Part shown: in pieces, positions 26,517-35,761 of the stretch
Layout: each line of letters starts with the position of its first letter
Numbering within the stretch: position 1 is the first letter of the stretch
NCBI RefSeq assembly: GCF_016924755.1
Contig: NZ_JAFFJX010000008.1
Span: 186,001 to 250,000 of the forward strand
DNA length: 64,000 nt
Source of the DNA: Longitalea arenae
GTDB taxonomy: Bacteria > Bacteroidota > Bacteroidia > Chitinophagales > Chitinophagaceae
Direction: 5' to 3'
Program-made: the position numbers and the translations under genes
Notes under the pieces: generated by a model
The model's input: only the letters and a program-made list of their open reading frames with translations
What the model was told of the DNA's origin: nothing
Databases searched by the model: none

Positions 26517-28133
26517 ATGGATCTAAACAATGAACAATTTCGGACAGATTCATCCAGCAACCGTACGATTGAATCTGACCATACCCACTTGGCGGAAGCT
26601 AAATTTGAGAGAATGATCTCAGAGGTGGAAGATTATGCCATCTTTTTACTGGATGTGAAAGGGAATATCCTTTCCTGGAACAAAGGCGCCGAGAAGATCA
26701 AAAGATACCGGGCCGATGAAATAATCGGCAAAAGCCACCAGCTTTTTTACCCGCAGGCAGACCTCGAACGTAAACTTCCGCAACAATTGCTGGAAGAAGC
26801 CCGTAAAAATGGTAAGGCAGTGCACGAAGGCTGGCGTATCAGAAAGAACGGCGAACCCTTCTGGGGTAATGTTACTATTACCGCTATTCATGACGAACTG
26901 GGAGCTGTCAGCGGCTTCCTGAAGCTGACAAAAGACCTTACAGCAAAAAAAGCGGCAGAAGACCGCTATGACAAAATACTGGAAGAACTGCGGCAAAGCG
27001 AAGAACGATATCAGAAAATGATCGCCGAAGTACAGGATTATGCCATTTTATTGTTAGATGAAACAGGCCATATCCAGAACTGGAATATGGGCGCCGAGCT
27101 CATCAAAGGGTATAAGGCGAATGATATCGTTGGCAAAAGTTTTAAGACCTTCTATACATCAGAAGACATAGAAAATGGCCTGCCCGACAAATTATTAAAA
27201 GCGGCGGCAGAATTTGGAAAAGCCTCCAATGAAGGCTGGCGGAAAAGAAAAGATGGAAGCACTTTCTGGGCCAGTGTTGTTATCACTGCCCTGCATAACG
27301 AACGCGGTGGCATTATCGGATTCTCAAAAGTCACCAGGGATCTTACCGAACGAAAAAAATATGAAGACCGGCTGCTCAATAATGCTATTGAACTGGAAAT
27401 AAAAAATCACGAGCTGGTACACCTGAATGATGAACTATCATCTTTTGCATATGTGGTGAGCCATGACCTGAAAGAGCCGGTAAGAAAGATCAGGATCTTC
27501 GCCGACCGGCAGCTGGAACCGGATAGTACGCCGGAAGATATGCAGGCCTTTGCCCGGAAGATCATTTCATCAGCAGAACGTATGCAGGCATTGATGGAAT
27601 CGGTGCTCCTGTATTCGCGCATTTCGAATGAGAATATGGTGAAGGAAACCATTGACCTGAACGAGATCCTCAGTTCTGTTAAAACCGACCTGGAGCTGAT
27701 GATCCAGGAATCCAATGCCAACATTAGCGCCAGCCATCTTCCTGCCATTAAAGGCATCCGGTTTCAATTACACCAGCTTTTTCTGAACCTCTTATCAAAC
27801 GCGATCAAATTTGCAAAACCGGGTTTATCGCCGGTCATCTCTATATCAAGCACGCAGCTGCAGGCTATCGATCTGCCGGAAGAACTTCCTGTAACTGATC
27901 GCATCTATCATCGCATTACATTCAGCGATAATGGAATTGGTTTTGAACAGGACCAGTCAGAAAAAATTTTCGATGTATTCAAAAGACTGAAACAAAAAGA
28001 GGGTCTTACAGGCACGGGCATCGGATTGTCCATTGTAAGAAAAGCAGCCCTTAATCACCATGGTTATGTCACGGCTGAATCAGTGCCCGGCAAAGGTTCG
28101 AAATTTCATCTCTTTCTTCCTGCAATTGAATAA
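26517..28133 (+). CDS. Double-PAS sensor histidine kinase
   Basis: A 538-residue soluble kinase with no TM segment. Two adjacent PAS domains (about 28-150 and 155-285) are closely related to each other: both have VxDYAIxLLD, a GKS(H/F)xxFY element and GWRxRKxGxxFWxxVxITAxH. A HisKA domain follows with SHDLKEP (phospho-His316), then HATPase_c with NLLSNAIKFAKPG, FSDNGIGF and GTGIGLSIV. The kinase resembles the phytochrome-type family without the chromophore domain. The PAS repeats look like an internal duplication. It probably phosphorylates the receiver encoded at 25952. Confidence 0.93.
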   Translation: MDLNNEQFRTDSSSNRTIESDHTHLAEAKFERMISEVEDYAIFLLDVKGNILSWNKGAEKIKRYRADEIIGKSHQLFYPQADLERKLPQQLLEEARKNGKAVHEGWRIRKNGEPFWGNVTITAIHDELGAVSGFLKLTKDLTAKKAAEDRYDKILEELRQSEERYQKMIAEVQDYAILLLDETGHIQNWNMGAELIKGYKANDIVGKSFKTFYTSEDIENGLPDKLLKAAAEFGKASNEGWRKRKDGSTFWASVVITALHNERGGIIGFSKVTRDLTERKKYEDRLLNNAIELEIKNHELVHLNDELSSFAYVVSHDLKEPVRKIRIFADRQLEPDSTPEDMQAFARKIISSAERMQALMESVLLYSRISNENMVKETIDLNEILSSVKTDLELMIQESNANISASHLPAIKGIRFQLHQLFLNLLSNAIKFAKPGLSPVISISSTQLQAIDLPEELPVTDRIYHRITFSDNGIGFEQDQSEKIFDVFKRLKQKEGLTGTGIGLSIVRKAALNHHGYVTAESVPGKGSKFHLFLPAIE

Positions 28134-28141
28134 AAAAAACG

Positions 28142-28393
28142 ATGGCGCTCGGCCCGGCAATATTAAAAATACTCAGCAAACAATACGAAGCTTCCGCTTT
28201 TGTAGAGAAAAGATTTCAGCGCTATGATCTCGCCTTTAAAACAGACGCTGAAGGCAATCCTGTTTTGTTATTTATGGGTACAAAAGACGCAACAGGACAT
28301 ATCCGCGGCCGCCGCTATGCGCGAAGACTGCTGAAAGACGCCCATGGCAAGGTCATTAAAGACCATTGGGACGATAAAGGCACTGTAGGCTAA
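28142..28393 (+). CDS. Small conserved-looking protein of unknown function
   Basis: An 83-residue basic protein starting 8 bp after the kinase stop. The sequence ends in a compact motif region (FMGTKDATGHIRGRRYARRL, KDHWDDKGTVG) that looks like a folded beta-rich unit rather than noise. No family is recognised. The tight spacing suggests co-transcription with the histidine kinase. Confidence 0.6.
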   Translation: MALGPAILKILSKQYEASAFVEKRFQRYDLAFKTDAEGNPVLLFMGTKDATGHIRGRRYARRLLKDAHGKVIKDHWDDKGTVG

Positions 28394-28503
28394 TTTTTTT
28401 CATCTTTAATTTGGGGAAAATAATTTGTCTTTATTAAATTAGCCATGCCTTTTTAAAAGGCGCTTTTATTCTATTAATAAATAATAAACTGTTTGTTAAT
28501 CTT

Positions 28504-29370
28504 ATGCTAGCGCTACATCGTCAGCCCCGGCGATCTGAAGGCCGTGGACGAATCCCCTATCTGCTTATTCTCTTCTTTTTCCCAACTGTTTTTTTACCGC
28601 CGCTGCCGGCGACTGCGCATGCAGGGCCGGTTAAAAACTCCAGCTTTACTGCAAGGCTTATTAACCTCGAAGCTACCGCCAAAGAAACATTCCGTTTCAA
28701 TGCTTCCCTTACGAACGGCTTAAACCGCTCAATCATTTATGATCTGCAGGCCAGTGTACCAGCGGGCTGGAGCAGCAGTTTCAGGGTAGATGGCATGCCC
28801 GTTACTTCTTTCAGGCTGGATTCAAACAAAACACAGGACATTTCCATCGAACTAACGCCATCCCCCTCCGTAAAACCCGGTAAATATGCAATACCGGTAA
28901 AAGCCGTCTCCGACCAGGGCACGCTCGAACTGAACCTCGAAGCCGTGGTGAAAGGCACCTATGCCGTGGAATTAACCACACCTACCGGACTGTTGAGCGA
29001 TGAAGTTACCGAAGGCAGCAAAAAACCTATTTATCTGTCGCTCAAGAACCAGGGCAGTTTACCGCTCGACAACCTGGAACTCTCTGCGCAAACGCCTACC
29101 AAATGGAATGTCAGTTTCGAGCCTGCCAAAATTGACCGGCTTGAACCGGGAAGCACCATCAATGTAGTGGCTACTGTAAATGTGCCTGATAAGACCATCG
29201 CCGGCGACTACATGACCAATTTCACGGTCAGAAACAATAATGCAACCGCTAATTCATCTTACCGGCTAACGGTAACCACCTCCTGGCTCGCCGGCTCCGT
29301 GGGCATACTCGTAATACTTCTGGCCATGGGGCTGGTATATTCCCTGATCAGAAAATATGGTAGAAGATAA
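28504..29370 (+). CDS. NEW3-domain membrane protein, ABC transporter partner
   Basis: A 288-residue exported protein. After an N-terminal basic stretch it has a signal or TM segment (IPYLLILFFFPTVFLPPL). Two Ig-like NEW3-type repeats follow (FNASLTNGLNRSIIYDLQASVPAGW and ISLKNQGSLPLDNLELSAQTP-like), then a C-terminal TM helix (AGSVGILVILLAMGLVYSLI) with a basic end. Such proteins (COG1470-like) often sit beside ABC-2 exporters. It is the first gene of a three-gene operon, 12 bp before the ATPase, so it is likely the extracytoplasmic component. Confidence 0.78.
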   Translation: MLALHRQPRRSEGRGRIPYLLILFFFPTVFLPPLPATAHAGPVKNSSFTARLINLEATAKETFRFNASLTNGLNRSIIYDLQASVPAGWSSSFRVDGMPVTSFRLDSNKTQDISIELTPSPSVKPGKYAIPVKAVSDQGTLELNLEAVVKGTYAVELTTPTGLLSDEVTEGSKKPIYLSLKNQGSLPLDNLELSAQTPTKWNVSFEPAKIDRLEPGSTINVVATVNVPDKTIAGDYMTNFTVRNNNATANSSYRLTVTTSWLAGSVGILVILLAMGLVYSLIRKYGRR

Positions 29371-29382
29371 GCAACTAACAGT

Positions 29383-30402
29383 ATGGAAAATCCTGTCATT
29401 GAATTAAAAGGGTTGACTAAACTGTATGGTTCACTAAAGGCGGTAGACAATTTAAACCTCACCATCGACCAGGGAGAAATATACGGCCTTCTTGGACCAA
29501 ACGGAGCCGGCAAAACAACCACTATTCTTATGATGCTGGGACTTACAGAACCCAGTGCCGGAACAGTCAACGTATGTGGCGTTAACGCCACCAGCAATCC
29601 GGTTGCCATTAAACGAAAAGTAGGCTATATGCCCGATAATCTGGGCTTCTATGATGGCATGACTGCTCTCGATAACCTGGTGTACATCGCCAGGTTGAAT
29701 GGCATTCCTGAATCGGGCGTGCGTCCCAGGGCCATGGAAATGATGGAAGCAGTAGGGCTGGAAAAATCGATGCATAAAAAGGCCGGCGCCTATTCGCGCG
29801 GGATGAAACAACGGTTGGGGCTTGCCGAAGTCCTGATCAAACAGCCGGATGTTATCATCCTGGATGAACCCACGAATGGAATAGACCCCAGTGGTGTAAA
29901 AGAATTTCTCACCCTGATCAGGCAACTGAGCAGGCAACAAAATATCACGGTCTTATTATCATCACACCACCTTAACCAGGTGCAGCAGGTCTGTGACCGG
30001 GTGGGTATTTTTGTAGACGGCAAATTGCTGGCCAGCGATCAGATCTCTCGCCTGTCTGACCAGCTGTCGTCAAAAGAGTCGAATGTTGTAACGATCACCG
30101 TGGCAGATCTGCTGCCTGTTACAGCCGGCCATGAGCAGGAACTGCTACAAATAGGGGGCGTAAAGGCGGTGACTATGGCCGGTCACACTATTACCATTAC
30201 GTGCACCGGCAATTGCACACCAGCCCTTGTTCGCTATTTTGTAAACAAGGGTTTTGACATCCTGGGCGTTCATCAAAAAGAATACGGCCTGGAAGAGATC
30301 TATCAACGCTATTTTGAAAATAATCTAACCGAAAATGAAGCTAATGGAAAGTCCGGTAGTTTACTTCAAAGATCATTTTTCAAAAAAATTAAAAGTCAGT
30401 AA
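29383..30402 (+). CDS. ABC transporter ATP-binding protein
   Basis: A 339-residue cytoplasmic ATPase. Walker A GPNGAGKT is at residues 38-45, the signature-region YSRGMKQRL at 137-145 (SRGMKQ in place of LSGGQ, normal for ABC-2 exporters) and Walker B IILDEPTNGID around 158-168. The C-terminal extension (about 230-339) matches the NosF/CcmA type. The 3' end overlaps the permease gene. With the NEW3 protein and permease it forms a complete exporter; the substrate is unknown, and the layout resembles NosFY-type systems. Confidence 0.93.
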   Translation: MENPVIELKGLTKLYGSLKAVDNLNLTIDQGEIYGLLGPNGAGKTTTILMMLGLTEPSAGTVNVCGVNATSNPVAIKRKVGYMPDNLGFYDGMTALDNLVYIARLNGIPESGVRPRAMEMMEAVGLEKSMHKKAGAYSRGMKQRLGLAEVLIKQPDVIILDEPTNGIDPSGVKEFLTLIRQLSRQQNITVLLSSHHLNQVQQVCDRVGIFVDGKLLASDQISRLSDQLSSKESNVVTITVADLLPVTAGHEQELLQIGGVKAVTMAGHTITITCTGNCTPALVRYFVNKGFDILGVHQKEYGLEEIYQRYFENNLTENEANGKSGSLLQRSFFKKIKSQ

Positions 30403-31387
30403 CCGGGCGGTCGTAAAGCCCGCAGTGCAAAAGAACCCGGCTGCTTCGCCCCTGGCCGCCATTATCCGAAAGGAGATCGGCGATCATGTGAGAAGCTGGC
30501 GGTTCATTGTATTGTTAGTGCTCATCGTATTGACATTCCTGGGTTCCATGTATGTATCACTAACGAATATTAAACCCGCTGCGGTGAGTGAAGAGCCGGA
30601 ACGCTTTCTCTTGTTTTTAAAGATCCTGACGACAACCGACGGTTCACTCCCCTCCTTTCATATTTTTATGAGCTTTCTGGGCGCCATTCTTGGCATCGGC
30701 TTAGGTTTCGATGCGATAAACGCCGAACAGCAGAATGGCACCCTGATCCGTTTGCTGGCGCAACCGGTGTACCGCGACAATGTGCTCCTGGCGAAATTTA
30801 TCAGTCCGCTCATCGTTATCACTACCTTATTCCTTTCGCTTGGCCTGTTGATGATCGGGGCCGGACTGATCATAACCGGGGTACGCATTGAAGTAGTGGA
30901 AATATTGCGGATACTAAGCTTCATCCTGCTTACCGTATTGTATGTGGGTTTCTGGCTAAGCTTATCCATCCTCCTTTCCGTAAAATTCAAACAGGCAACC
31001 ACTTCTGCCCTGACGGCCATTGGCATCTGGTTATTCTTTACCATTTTTTACAAGATCATCGTGAATATGATCGTGAAGGCATTGCTGCCTGACCCTGCGT
31101 TTCTGTCGCCCGATGACATCATGTATTATAACAATGTTATCCTGAACCTGCTGCGCTTTTCCCCCAGCCAGCTTTATACCGATGCCACTACCGTTTTGCT
31201 GATGCCGGCCGTTCGCAGCCTGGGACCGCTTACAGTAGAGCAGATGGCAGGCGCCATTCCCACACCCCTGTCATTCCGCGAAAGCATCCTGATCGTGTGG
31301 CCGCAATTATCCGGTTTATTTGCTGCTACTACGGTTTGTTTCGCTCTTTCTTATTTCTTTTTTATGCGTAGAGAGATCAGATCATAG
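30335..31387 (+). CDS. ABC-2 type permease (NosY-like)
   Basis: A 350-residue membrane protein with six predicted TM helices, beginning FIVLLVLIVLTFLGSMYVSL and including FLGAILGIGLGFDAINAEQQ, a hallmark ABC-2 permease segment (AEQQNGTLIRLLAQPVYR). The start at 30335 overlaps the ATPase gene by 68 bp; the next ATG at 30344 is equally possible. The long overlap implies translational coupling. A bidirectional hairpin terminator follows at 31448. Confidence 0.9.
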   Translation: MKLMESPVVYFKDHFSKKLKVSNRAVVKPAVQKNPAASPLAAIIRKEIGDHVRSWRFIVLLVLIVLTFLGSMYVSLTNIKPAAVSEEPERFLLFLKILTTTDGSLPSFHIFMSFLGAILGIGLGFDAINAEQQNGTLIRLLAQPVYRDNVLLAKFISPLIVITTLFLSLGLLMIGAGLIITGVRIEVVEILRILSFILLTVLYVGFWLSLSILLSVKFKQATTSALTAIGIWLFFTIFYKIIVNMIVKALLPDPAFLSPDDIMYYNNVILNLLRFSPSQLYTDATTVLLMPAVRSLGPLTVEQMAGAIPTPLSFRESILIVWPQLSGLFAATTVCFALSYFFFMRREIRS

Positions 31388-31447
31388 TTGTTCTCATTAG
31401 CACAACCTGTCCCGCTTTGCGGGATCAGCACATCAGCTAATAAACTA

Positions 31448-31483
31448 AACCCCGGCGCCTGTACAGGACCGGGGTTGTCTTTT
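31448..31483. terminator. Bidirectional terminator, ABC operon / groEL
   Basis: AACCCCGG (31448-31455) and CCGGGGTT (31469-31476) pair perfectly around a 13-nt loop. On the plus strand GTCTTTT follows; on the minus strand TAGTTTATT follows. It lies between the convergent permease and groEL genes. Confidence 0.75.
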
Positions 31484-31516
31484 AACAGCAATTCAACGGT
31501 AACCCATTTGTTTCTC

Positions 31517-33145
31517 TTAATAATCCATACCGCCCATAGCAGGTGCGGGTGCTGCAGCGGCTTCTTTTTTCGGCTTGTCGGAAATGACGCATTCGGTAGT
31601 GAGTAACATGCCAGCCACAGAAGCGGCGTGTTCTATAGCTACGCGTGATACTTTAGTTGGATCTATTACGCCGGCTGCCAGCAGGTTCTCATATTGCTCG
31701 GTACGGGCATTGAACCCATAATCGCCTGCACCCTGCTTAATATTTTGCACTACAACGCTTCCTTCCATACCGCAGTTGCGCACGATCTGGCGCAATGGTT
31801 CTTCTACTGCCCGTTTAACGATAGCAATACCGGTTGTTTCGTCTTCGTTCCTGCCTTCCAGGGTCTCCAGCGATTGGCTGGCGCGAATGTAAGCAACGCC
31901 ACCGCCTGGCACAATACCTTCTTCCACGGCGGCACGGGTAGCATGCAGGGCATCGTCTACACGGTCTTTCTTTTCTTTCATTTCAACTTCAGTAGCGGCG
32001 CCTACATACAACACGGCAACACCACCGGTCAATTTGGCCAGTCGCTCCTGCAGTTTCTCCTTGTCATACTCAGAGGTAGTAACGGCCATTTGAGCTTTGA
32101 TCTGGTTGATGCGGGCGGTAATAGCGTCTTTTTCGCCCTGGCCACCCACGATGGTGGTATTGTCTTTATCAATGGTCACGGTTTCAGCAGTGCCGAGGTG
32201 GCTGAGGTCTGCATTCTCCAGTGTATGACCTTGTTCTTCACTGATAACAGTACCCTTGGTAAGAATGGCTATATCCTGCAGCATTTCCTTGCGGCGGTCG
32301 CCAAAGCCGGGGGCTTTTACCGCAGCCACTTTCAGGGTACCACGCAGTTTGTTCACTACCAGGGTAGCCAGGGCTTCCCCTTCCAGGTCTTCTGCAATGA
32401 TCAATATCGGCCGGCCGGTTTTGGCGGTCTTTTCCAGAATGCCCAGGATATCCTTCATGGCAGATATTTTTTTATCATAGATAAGGATATACGGGCGTTC
32501 CAGTTCTACCTGCATTTTCTCGGTATTGGTAACGAAATAGGGCGAGATGTATCCGCGGTCGAACTGCATACCTTCCACCACTTCCACGGTGGTGTCTGTG
32601 CCTTTGGCCTCTTCCACGGTGATCACCCCTTCATTGCCTACCTTGGTGAAGGCCTGCGCGATCAGGTCGCCAATGGTCTCATCATTATTGGCAGAGATGG
32701 TGGCTACCTGGCGGATCTTGCTCACATCGGTGCCAATGGTTTGGGATTGCTCCCGCAGGCTTTTTACGATGGCCTCCACGCCTTTGTCGATACCTCTTTT
32801 CAGGTCCATGGGATTGGCGCCGGCGGCCACATTTTTTAACCCTTCATGAATGATAGCCTGTGCCAGCACGGTAGCGGTAGTGGTTCCATCACCTGCTATA
32901 TCGGCCGTTTTGGAAGCCACTTCCTTTACCATCTGGGCACCCATATTCTCAAGCGGATCTTCGAGCTCGATTTCCTTGGCAACGCTCACACCGTCCTTGG
33001 TGATGGCAGGAGCGCCGAATTTCTTTTCAAGTACTACATTACGTCCTTTTGGACCAAGGGTAACTTTTACAGCGTTGGCTAAAATATCAACGCCTTTCTT
33101 CATCTGGTTCCTGGCTGTTACATCAAAAAACAATTGCTTTGACAT
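31517..33145 (-). CDS. groEL: Chaperonin GroEL
   Basis: The large subunit of the double-ring ATP-driven folding chamber, in the cytoplasm. The 542 residues have the full family layout: [26 protein letters not shown], the apical domain with [17 protein letters not shown], and [33 protein letters not shown]. The tail is [17 protein letters not shown], a short Gly-Met end typical of Bacteroidota. It lies 66 bp downstream of groES, in the usual order. No CIRCE element precedes the operon, so HrcA-type control is not indicated. Confidence 0.99.
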   Translation of the reverse strand: MSKQLFFDVTARNQMKKGVDILANAVKVTLGPKGRNVVLEKKFGAPAITKDGVSVAKEIELEDPLENMGAQMVKEVASKTADIAGDGTTTATVLAQAIIHEGLKNVAAGANPMDLKRGIDKGVEAIVKSLREQSQTIGTDVSKIRQVATISANNDETIGDLIAQAFTKVGNEGVITVEEAKGTDTTVEVVEGMQFDRGYISPYFVTNTEKMQVELERPYILIYDKKISAMKDILGILEKTAKTGRPILIIAEDLEGEALATLVVNKLRGTLKVAAVKAPGFGDRRKEMLQDIAILTKGTVISEEQGHTLENADLSHLGTAETVTIDKDNTTIVGGQGEKDAITARINQIKAQMAVTTSEYDKEKLQERLAKLTGGVAVLYVGAATEVEMKEKKDRVDDALHATRAAVEEGIVPGGGVAYIRASQSLETLEGRNEDETTGIAIVKRAVEEPLRQIVRNCGMEGSVVVQNIKQGAGDYGFNARTEQYENLLAAGVIDPTKVSRVAIEHAASVAGMLLTTECVISDKPKKEAAAAPAPAMGGMDY

Positions 33146-33211
33146 AGCTCATTTGATTTTTTAGCGGTTGTAAATAAAGGATCAAACTACATGGTAAGGA
33201 CTTCCATCCCA

Positions 33212-33493
33212 TTACAAAATGGCAAGGATATCAGACTCCCGCATGATCAACAGTTGCTGTCCTTCGTACTGGAACTCCGTTCCGGCATATTTACCGTACA
33301 ATACCTGGTCTCCTTCTTTTACGGTCAATGGTTCGTCTTTTTTACCCGGACCAGCGGCCAGTACAATGCCCATCTGTGGTTTTTCTTTTGCAGTATCGGG
33401 AATGATAATTCCACCGGCAGTTTTCTCGGTGGAGGGAGCGGGTTGAATGATCACCCTGTCGTGCAATGGAGTGGCTTTTACATTTCCTGCCAT
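33212..33493 (-). CDS. groES: Co-chaperonin GroES
   Basis: The 93-residue lid of the GroEL chamber. It begins [12 protein letters not shown] and contains [17 protein letters not shown] (the mobile loop) and [20 protein letters not shown]. Length is typical. It is the first gene of groES-groEL. A 245-bp gap separates it from the divergent gene at 33739, and no CIRCE inverted repeat was found there. A clear TAnnTTTG box on the groES strand was not seen either. Confidence 0.98.
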   Translation of the reverse strand: MAGNVKATPLHDRVIIQPAPSTEKTAGGIIIPDTAKEKPQMGIVLAAGPGKKDEPLTVKEGDQVLYGKYAGTEFQYEGQQLLIMRESDILAIL

Positions 33494-33632
33494 AATTCAT
33501 GATTTTGAATTGGTTAAAAACAAAGTCAAACTTTATAACGCTTATAGAAAGCCGGTGAAAATTGCTTACCAACTCCTGTGCCATTCGGTATAAGAGGCGG
33601 AAAACTGAAAAAAATGCAGGAATTTTTTTCAG

Positions 33633-33663
33633 TTTATCAGACAGACAGCGAACTTTATATTTG
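33633..33663 (+). promoter_or_regulatory. Probable promoter of the 33739 gene
   Basis: TATATTTG at 33656-33663 matches the Bacteroidota -7 box. TTTA at 33633-33636, one base from TTTG, lies 19 bp upstream as a -33 element. The leader to the ATG would be about 70 bp. Confidence 0.6.
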
Positions 33664-33738
33664 CCAAAATTTCACCCTGCTAGCCAGCTGCTATTTGTAT
33701 TGTAAACAGCAATGAACGGTGACCAATAAACCAGGACC

Positions 33739-34032
33739 ATGCAAACTAATTTTTATATTATCTGTCATCTTAAGACACCGGCCGGACCGGAAACTTTTGG
33801 CCGCTTTGATATAGGTAATGACCGCGAAGCAGCCGCCCGGCTCTTCGATAAATTAAAAGGCGATAAAGAAGTGAATGATCAGAATATGTTATGTATCGAG
33901 CTGATGGAAACGGTAAATGAACTGCCCGTGAATATTAATGTACTGAGTTGCACCCTGGATCAACTGACGGAGAACTGCCGTATTATTACCAAAGAAGTTT
34001 TTAGCCAGTATAACCTGGGCAGTGTATTGTAA
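33739..34032 (+). CDS. Small hypothetical protein
   Basis: A 97-residue protein with alternating strands and helices (FYIICHLKTPAGPETFGRFDIG, AARLFDKLKGDKEVNDQNML, a central LCIELMETVNELPVNINVLSC). It has a good promoter of its own and opposes the FAD gene across a 19-bp gap. No family is recognised and no signal peptide is present. The compact alpha/beta pattern and codon use indicate a real gene. Confidence 0.65.
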   Translation: MQTNFYIICHLKTPAGPETFGRFDIGNDREAAARLFDKLKGDKEVNDQNMLCIELMETVNELPVNINVLSCTLDQLTENCRIITKEVFSQYNLGSVL

Positions 34033-34051
34033 CACTTGTGCTGTATACGCA

Positions 34052-35296
34052 TTACCTGTTCAGCAGCATTTTCACATAAAAGGAAGGTTGCGCCAGCTTT
34101 TTACGAACATCTATTTCGTAGAACATGCAAGACATTAATTCTCTTAACTGTTTATTGCGCATGGCTGTTTTCATCAGGAAATTAAAAAGCCAGGTGCGCC
34201 GCGCCAGTTTTTGCAGTTTGGTGCTTAAGCGCAACTCGGGACCCAGTACTCTATACACCTCATCATCATACGCTTTCATACAGGCAGCTGAAAAGTCGTT
34301 TGCCTGCAAACAGGCAGCAGCCTGGCGGGCGGCAATACGGCCTGAATATAATGCGTTACCAATGCCTTCCCCTGTAAAAGGATCTATTAAATACCCTGCA
34401 TCGCCCGCAAGCATATATCTCTCCCCGGAAATCTTTCGTTTCTTACTGCCCAGTGGCAGGCCATAACCCTCCACTGCACTTACCCCTTCCGCATGGGTGA
34501 ACCGCTGCTTCAGCACCGGATCGCTGGTTATAATTTCCTGCAAGAGCTTTTTCAGGTTCAGCTTTCTTTTACGCACCACCGAACTGAGGATACTGATGCC
34601 AATATTCGCTTCGCCATTCGGCAAGGGAAAGATCCAGAAATACCCGGGCAATAATGACCGCAAAAAATGCAGTTCAATAAATCCATCTGCGCTGAGACCG
34701 GTAACGCCTTTATAATATGCGCGGATACCGGCGCAGTAATGCTGCGGTTCCATATAAATACCGCCGGGTTCTTTGGTAAATGGCGAATGCGCGCCATTGG
34801 CGACAATGATCAATTTGGCCTTTACCAGGAATTCACCGGTTGCATCGGCGAGCAAATAGCCGTCTTCCTGCAAAGTGTATGCATCTATCGACCGCCCTTC
34901 AAACAATTGTATGCCGGGGCAGCGTTTCATTTCACTGACCAGGAAATTATCGAAGTGAATACGTTTGCAAACAAAACCGGCCGGTATACCTTCCTTCGCC
35001 TGGCTGTTATAACCGGGTTGATAAGCGATGTCGAGTGCGTCGCGGCTGGGCGCGGTAAAAGTTACGCCCCAGCTTCCCTCCTTTTCCTGCAGGGCACAGA
35101 GGCGCTTACCCATTTCAGGATCGATGCGGTTCAGGGCCGTTAACACTTTGCCACTTAAACCATCGCCACAGATCTTATCACGGGGGAACACCGCCTTATC
35201 TACCACCACACAGGGAATATGGAGTTGTTGCAGCTGCAAAGCGGCGGCAGCACCTGCCGGACCAGCGCCAATAATGCACACATCGGTTGCTATCAT
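34052..35296 (-). CDS. FAD-dependent oxidoreductase, geranylgeranyl-reductase family
   Basis: A 414-residue flavoprotein. The N-terminal dinucleotide-binding motif is GAGPAGAAAA (residues 10-19), followed by FPRDKICGDGLSGKVL, typical of the geranylgeranyl reductase/halogenase-like family. The second FAD motif is RYMLAGDAGYLIDPFTGEGIG, with preserved GD. Family members reduce isoprenoid or lipid double bonds, or hydroxylate; the substrate here is unknown. It is monocistronic and divergent from the 35372 gene. Confidence 0.9.
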   Translation of the reverse strand: MIATDVCIIGAGPAGAAAALQLQQLHIPCVVVDKAVFPRDKICGDGLSGKVLTALNRIDPEMGKRLCALQEKEGSWGVTFTAPSRDALDIAYQPGYNSQAKEGIPAGFVCKRIHFDNFLVSEMKRCPGIQLFEGRSIDAYTLQEDGYLLADATGEFLVKAKLIIVANGAHSPFTKEPGGIYMEPQHYCAGIRAYYKGVTGLSADGFIELHFLRSLLPGYFWIFPLPNGEANIGISILSSVVRKRKLNLKKLLQEIITSDPVLKQRFTHAEGVSAVEGYGLPLGSKKRKISGERYMLAGDAGYLIDPFTGEGIGNALYSGRIAARQAAACLQANDFSAACMKAYDDEVYRVLGPELRLSTKLQKLARRTWLFNFLMKTAMRNKQLRELMSCMFYEIDVRKKLAQPSFYVKMLLNR

Positions 35297-35371
35297 AGAG
35301 GAGGAAAGATAATCATTTTAAGATACGTGAAAAACACCCTTTTTTCCGACTACTGAAGCACGTAAATTAGT

Positions 35372-35698
35372 ATGATCACTAACAACCACGCCATGCCCAA
35401 CATGCATGTTGCTTTTCAGGAAGGCTTTGAAAATGATACTGTCATCGTTTGGTTTGACGACGATGAAGTATTTCGCAAAGAGCACCTGAAAACAAGGATG
35501 CAGACCGGCAAAGCAGCTTCCTTTGACCTGCCCGGCAAAACCGGCCCGCATATTTTGCGCATCACTGTAATTAATCGTAATACCCACTTGAATATTCCCG
35601 TTACTGTATCCGGTACTGATCTGTATGTTGGTATTTCCCTCACGCAGGATGGACATATTACTCATACCCTTTCCAATGAACCCTTCCGCTACGCCTGA
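35372..35698 (+). CDS. Small beta-rich protein upstream of metalloprotease
   Basis: A 108-residue protein with a short acidic segment (WFDDDEVF) and many alternating hydrophobic residues suggesting a beta-sandwich (HILRITVINRNTHLNIPVTV, DLYVGISLTQDGHITHTL). No signal peptide and no recognised family. It lies 63 bp before the metalloprotease gene on the same strand, so it may be an inhibitor, chaperone or partner; that is inference from position alone. Confidence 0.6.
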   Translation: MITNNHAMPNMHVAFQEGFENDTVIVWFDDDEVFRKEHLKTRMQTGKAASFDLPGKTGPHILRITVINRNTHLNIPVTVSGTDLYVGISLTQDGHITHTLSNEPFRYA

Positions 35699-35761
35699 TA
35701 GTGAACATCCACTGCCACTGTGAGATCCTACTATTTATTCACTTAAATCAAATACTGCTGT

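Noticed and set aside
31694..32839. 381-codon plus-strand ORF inside groEL
   Set aside because: It is the antisense shadow of groEL. Its length reflects groEL codon usage, not an independent gene.
33494..33738. CIRCE/HrcA operator upstream of groES
   Set aside because: No TTAGCACTC-N9-GAGTGCTAA-type repeat is present in the 245-bp gap.
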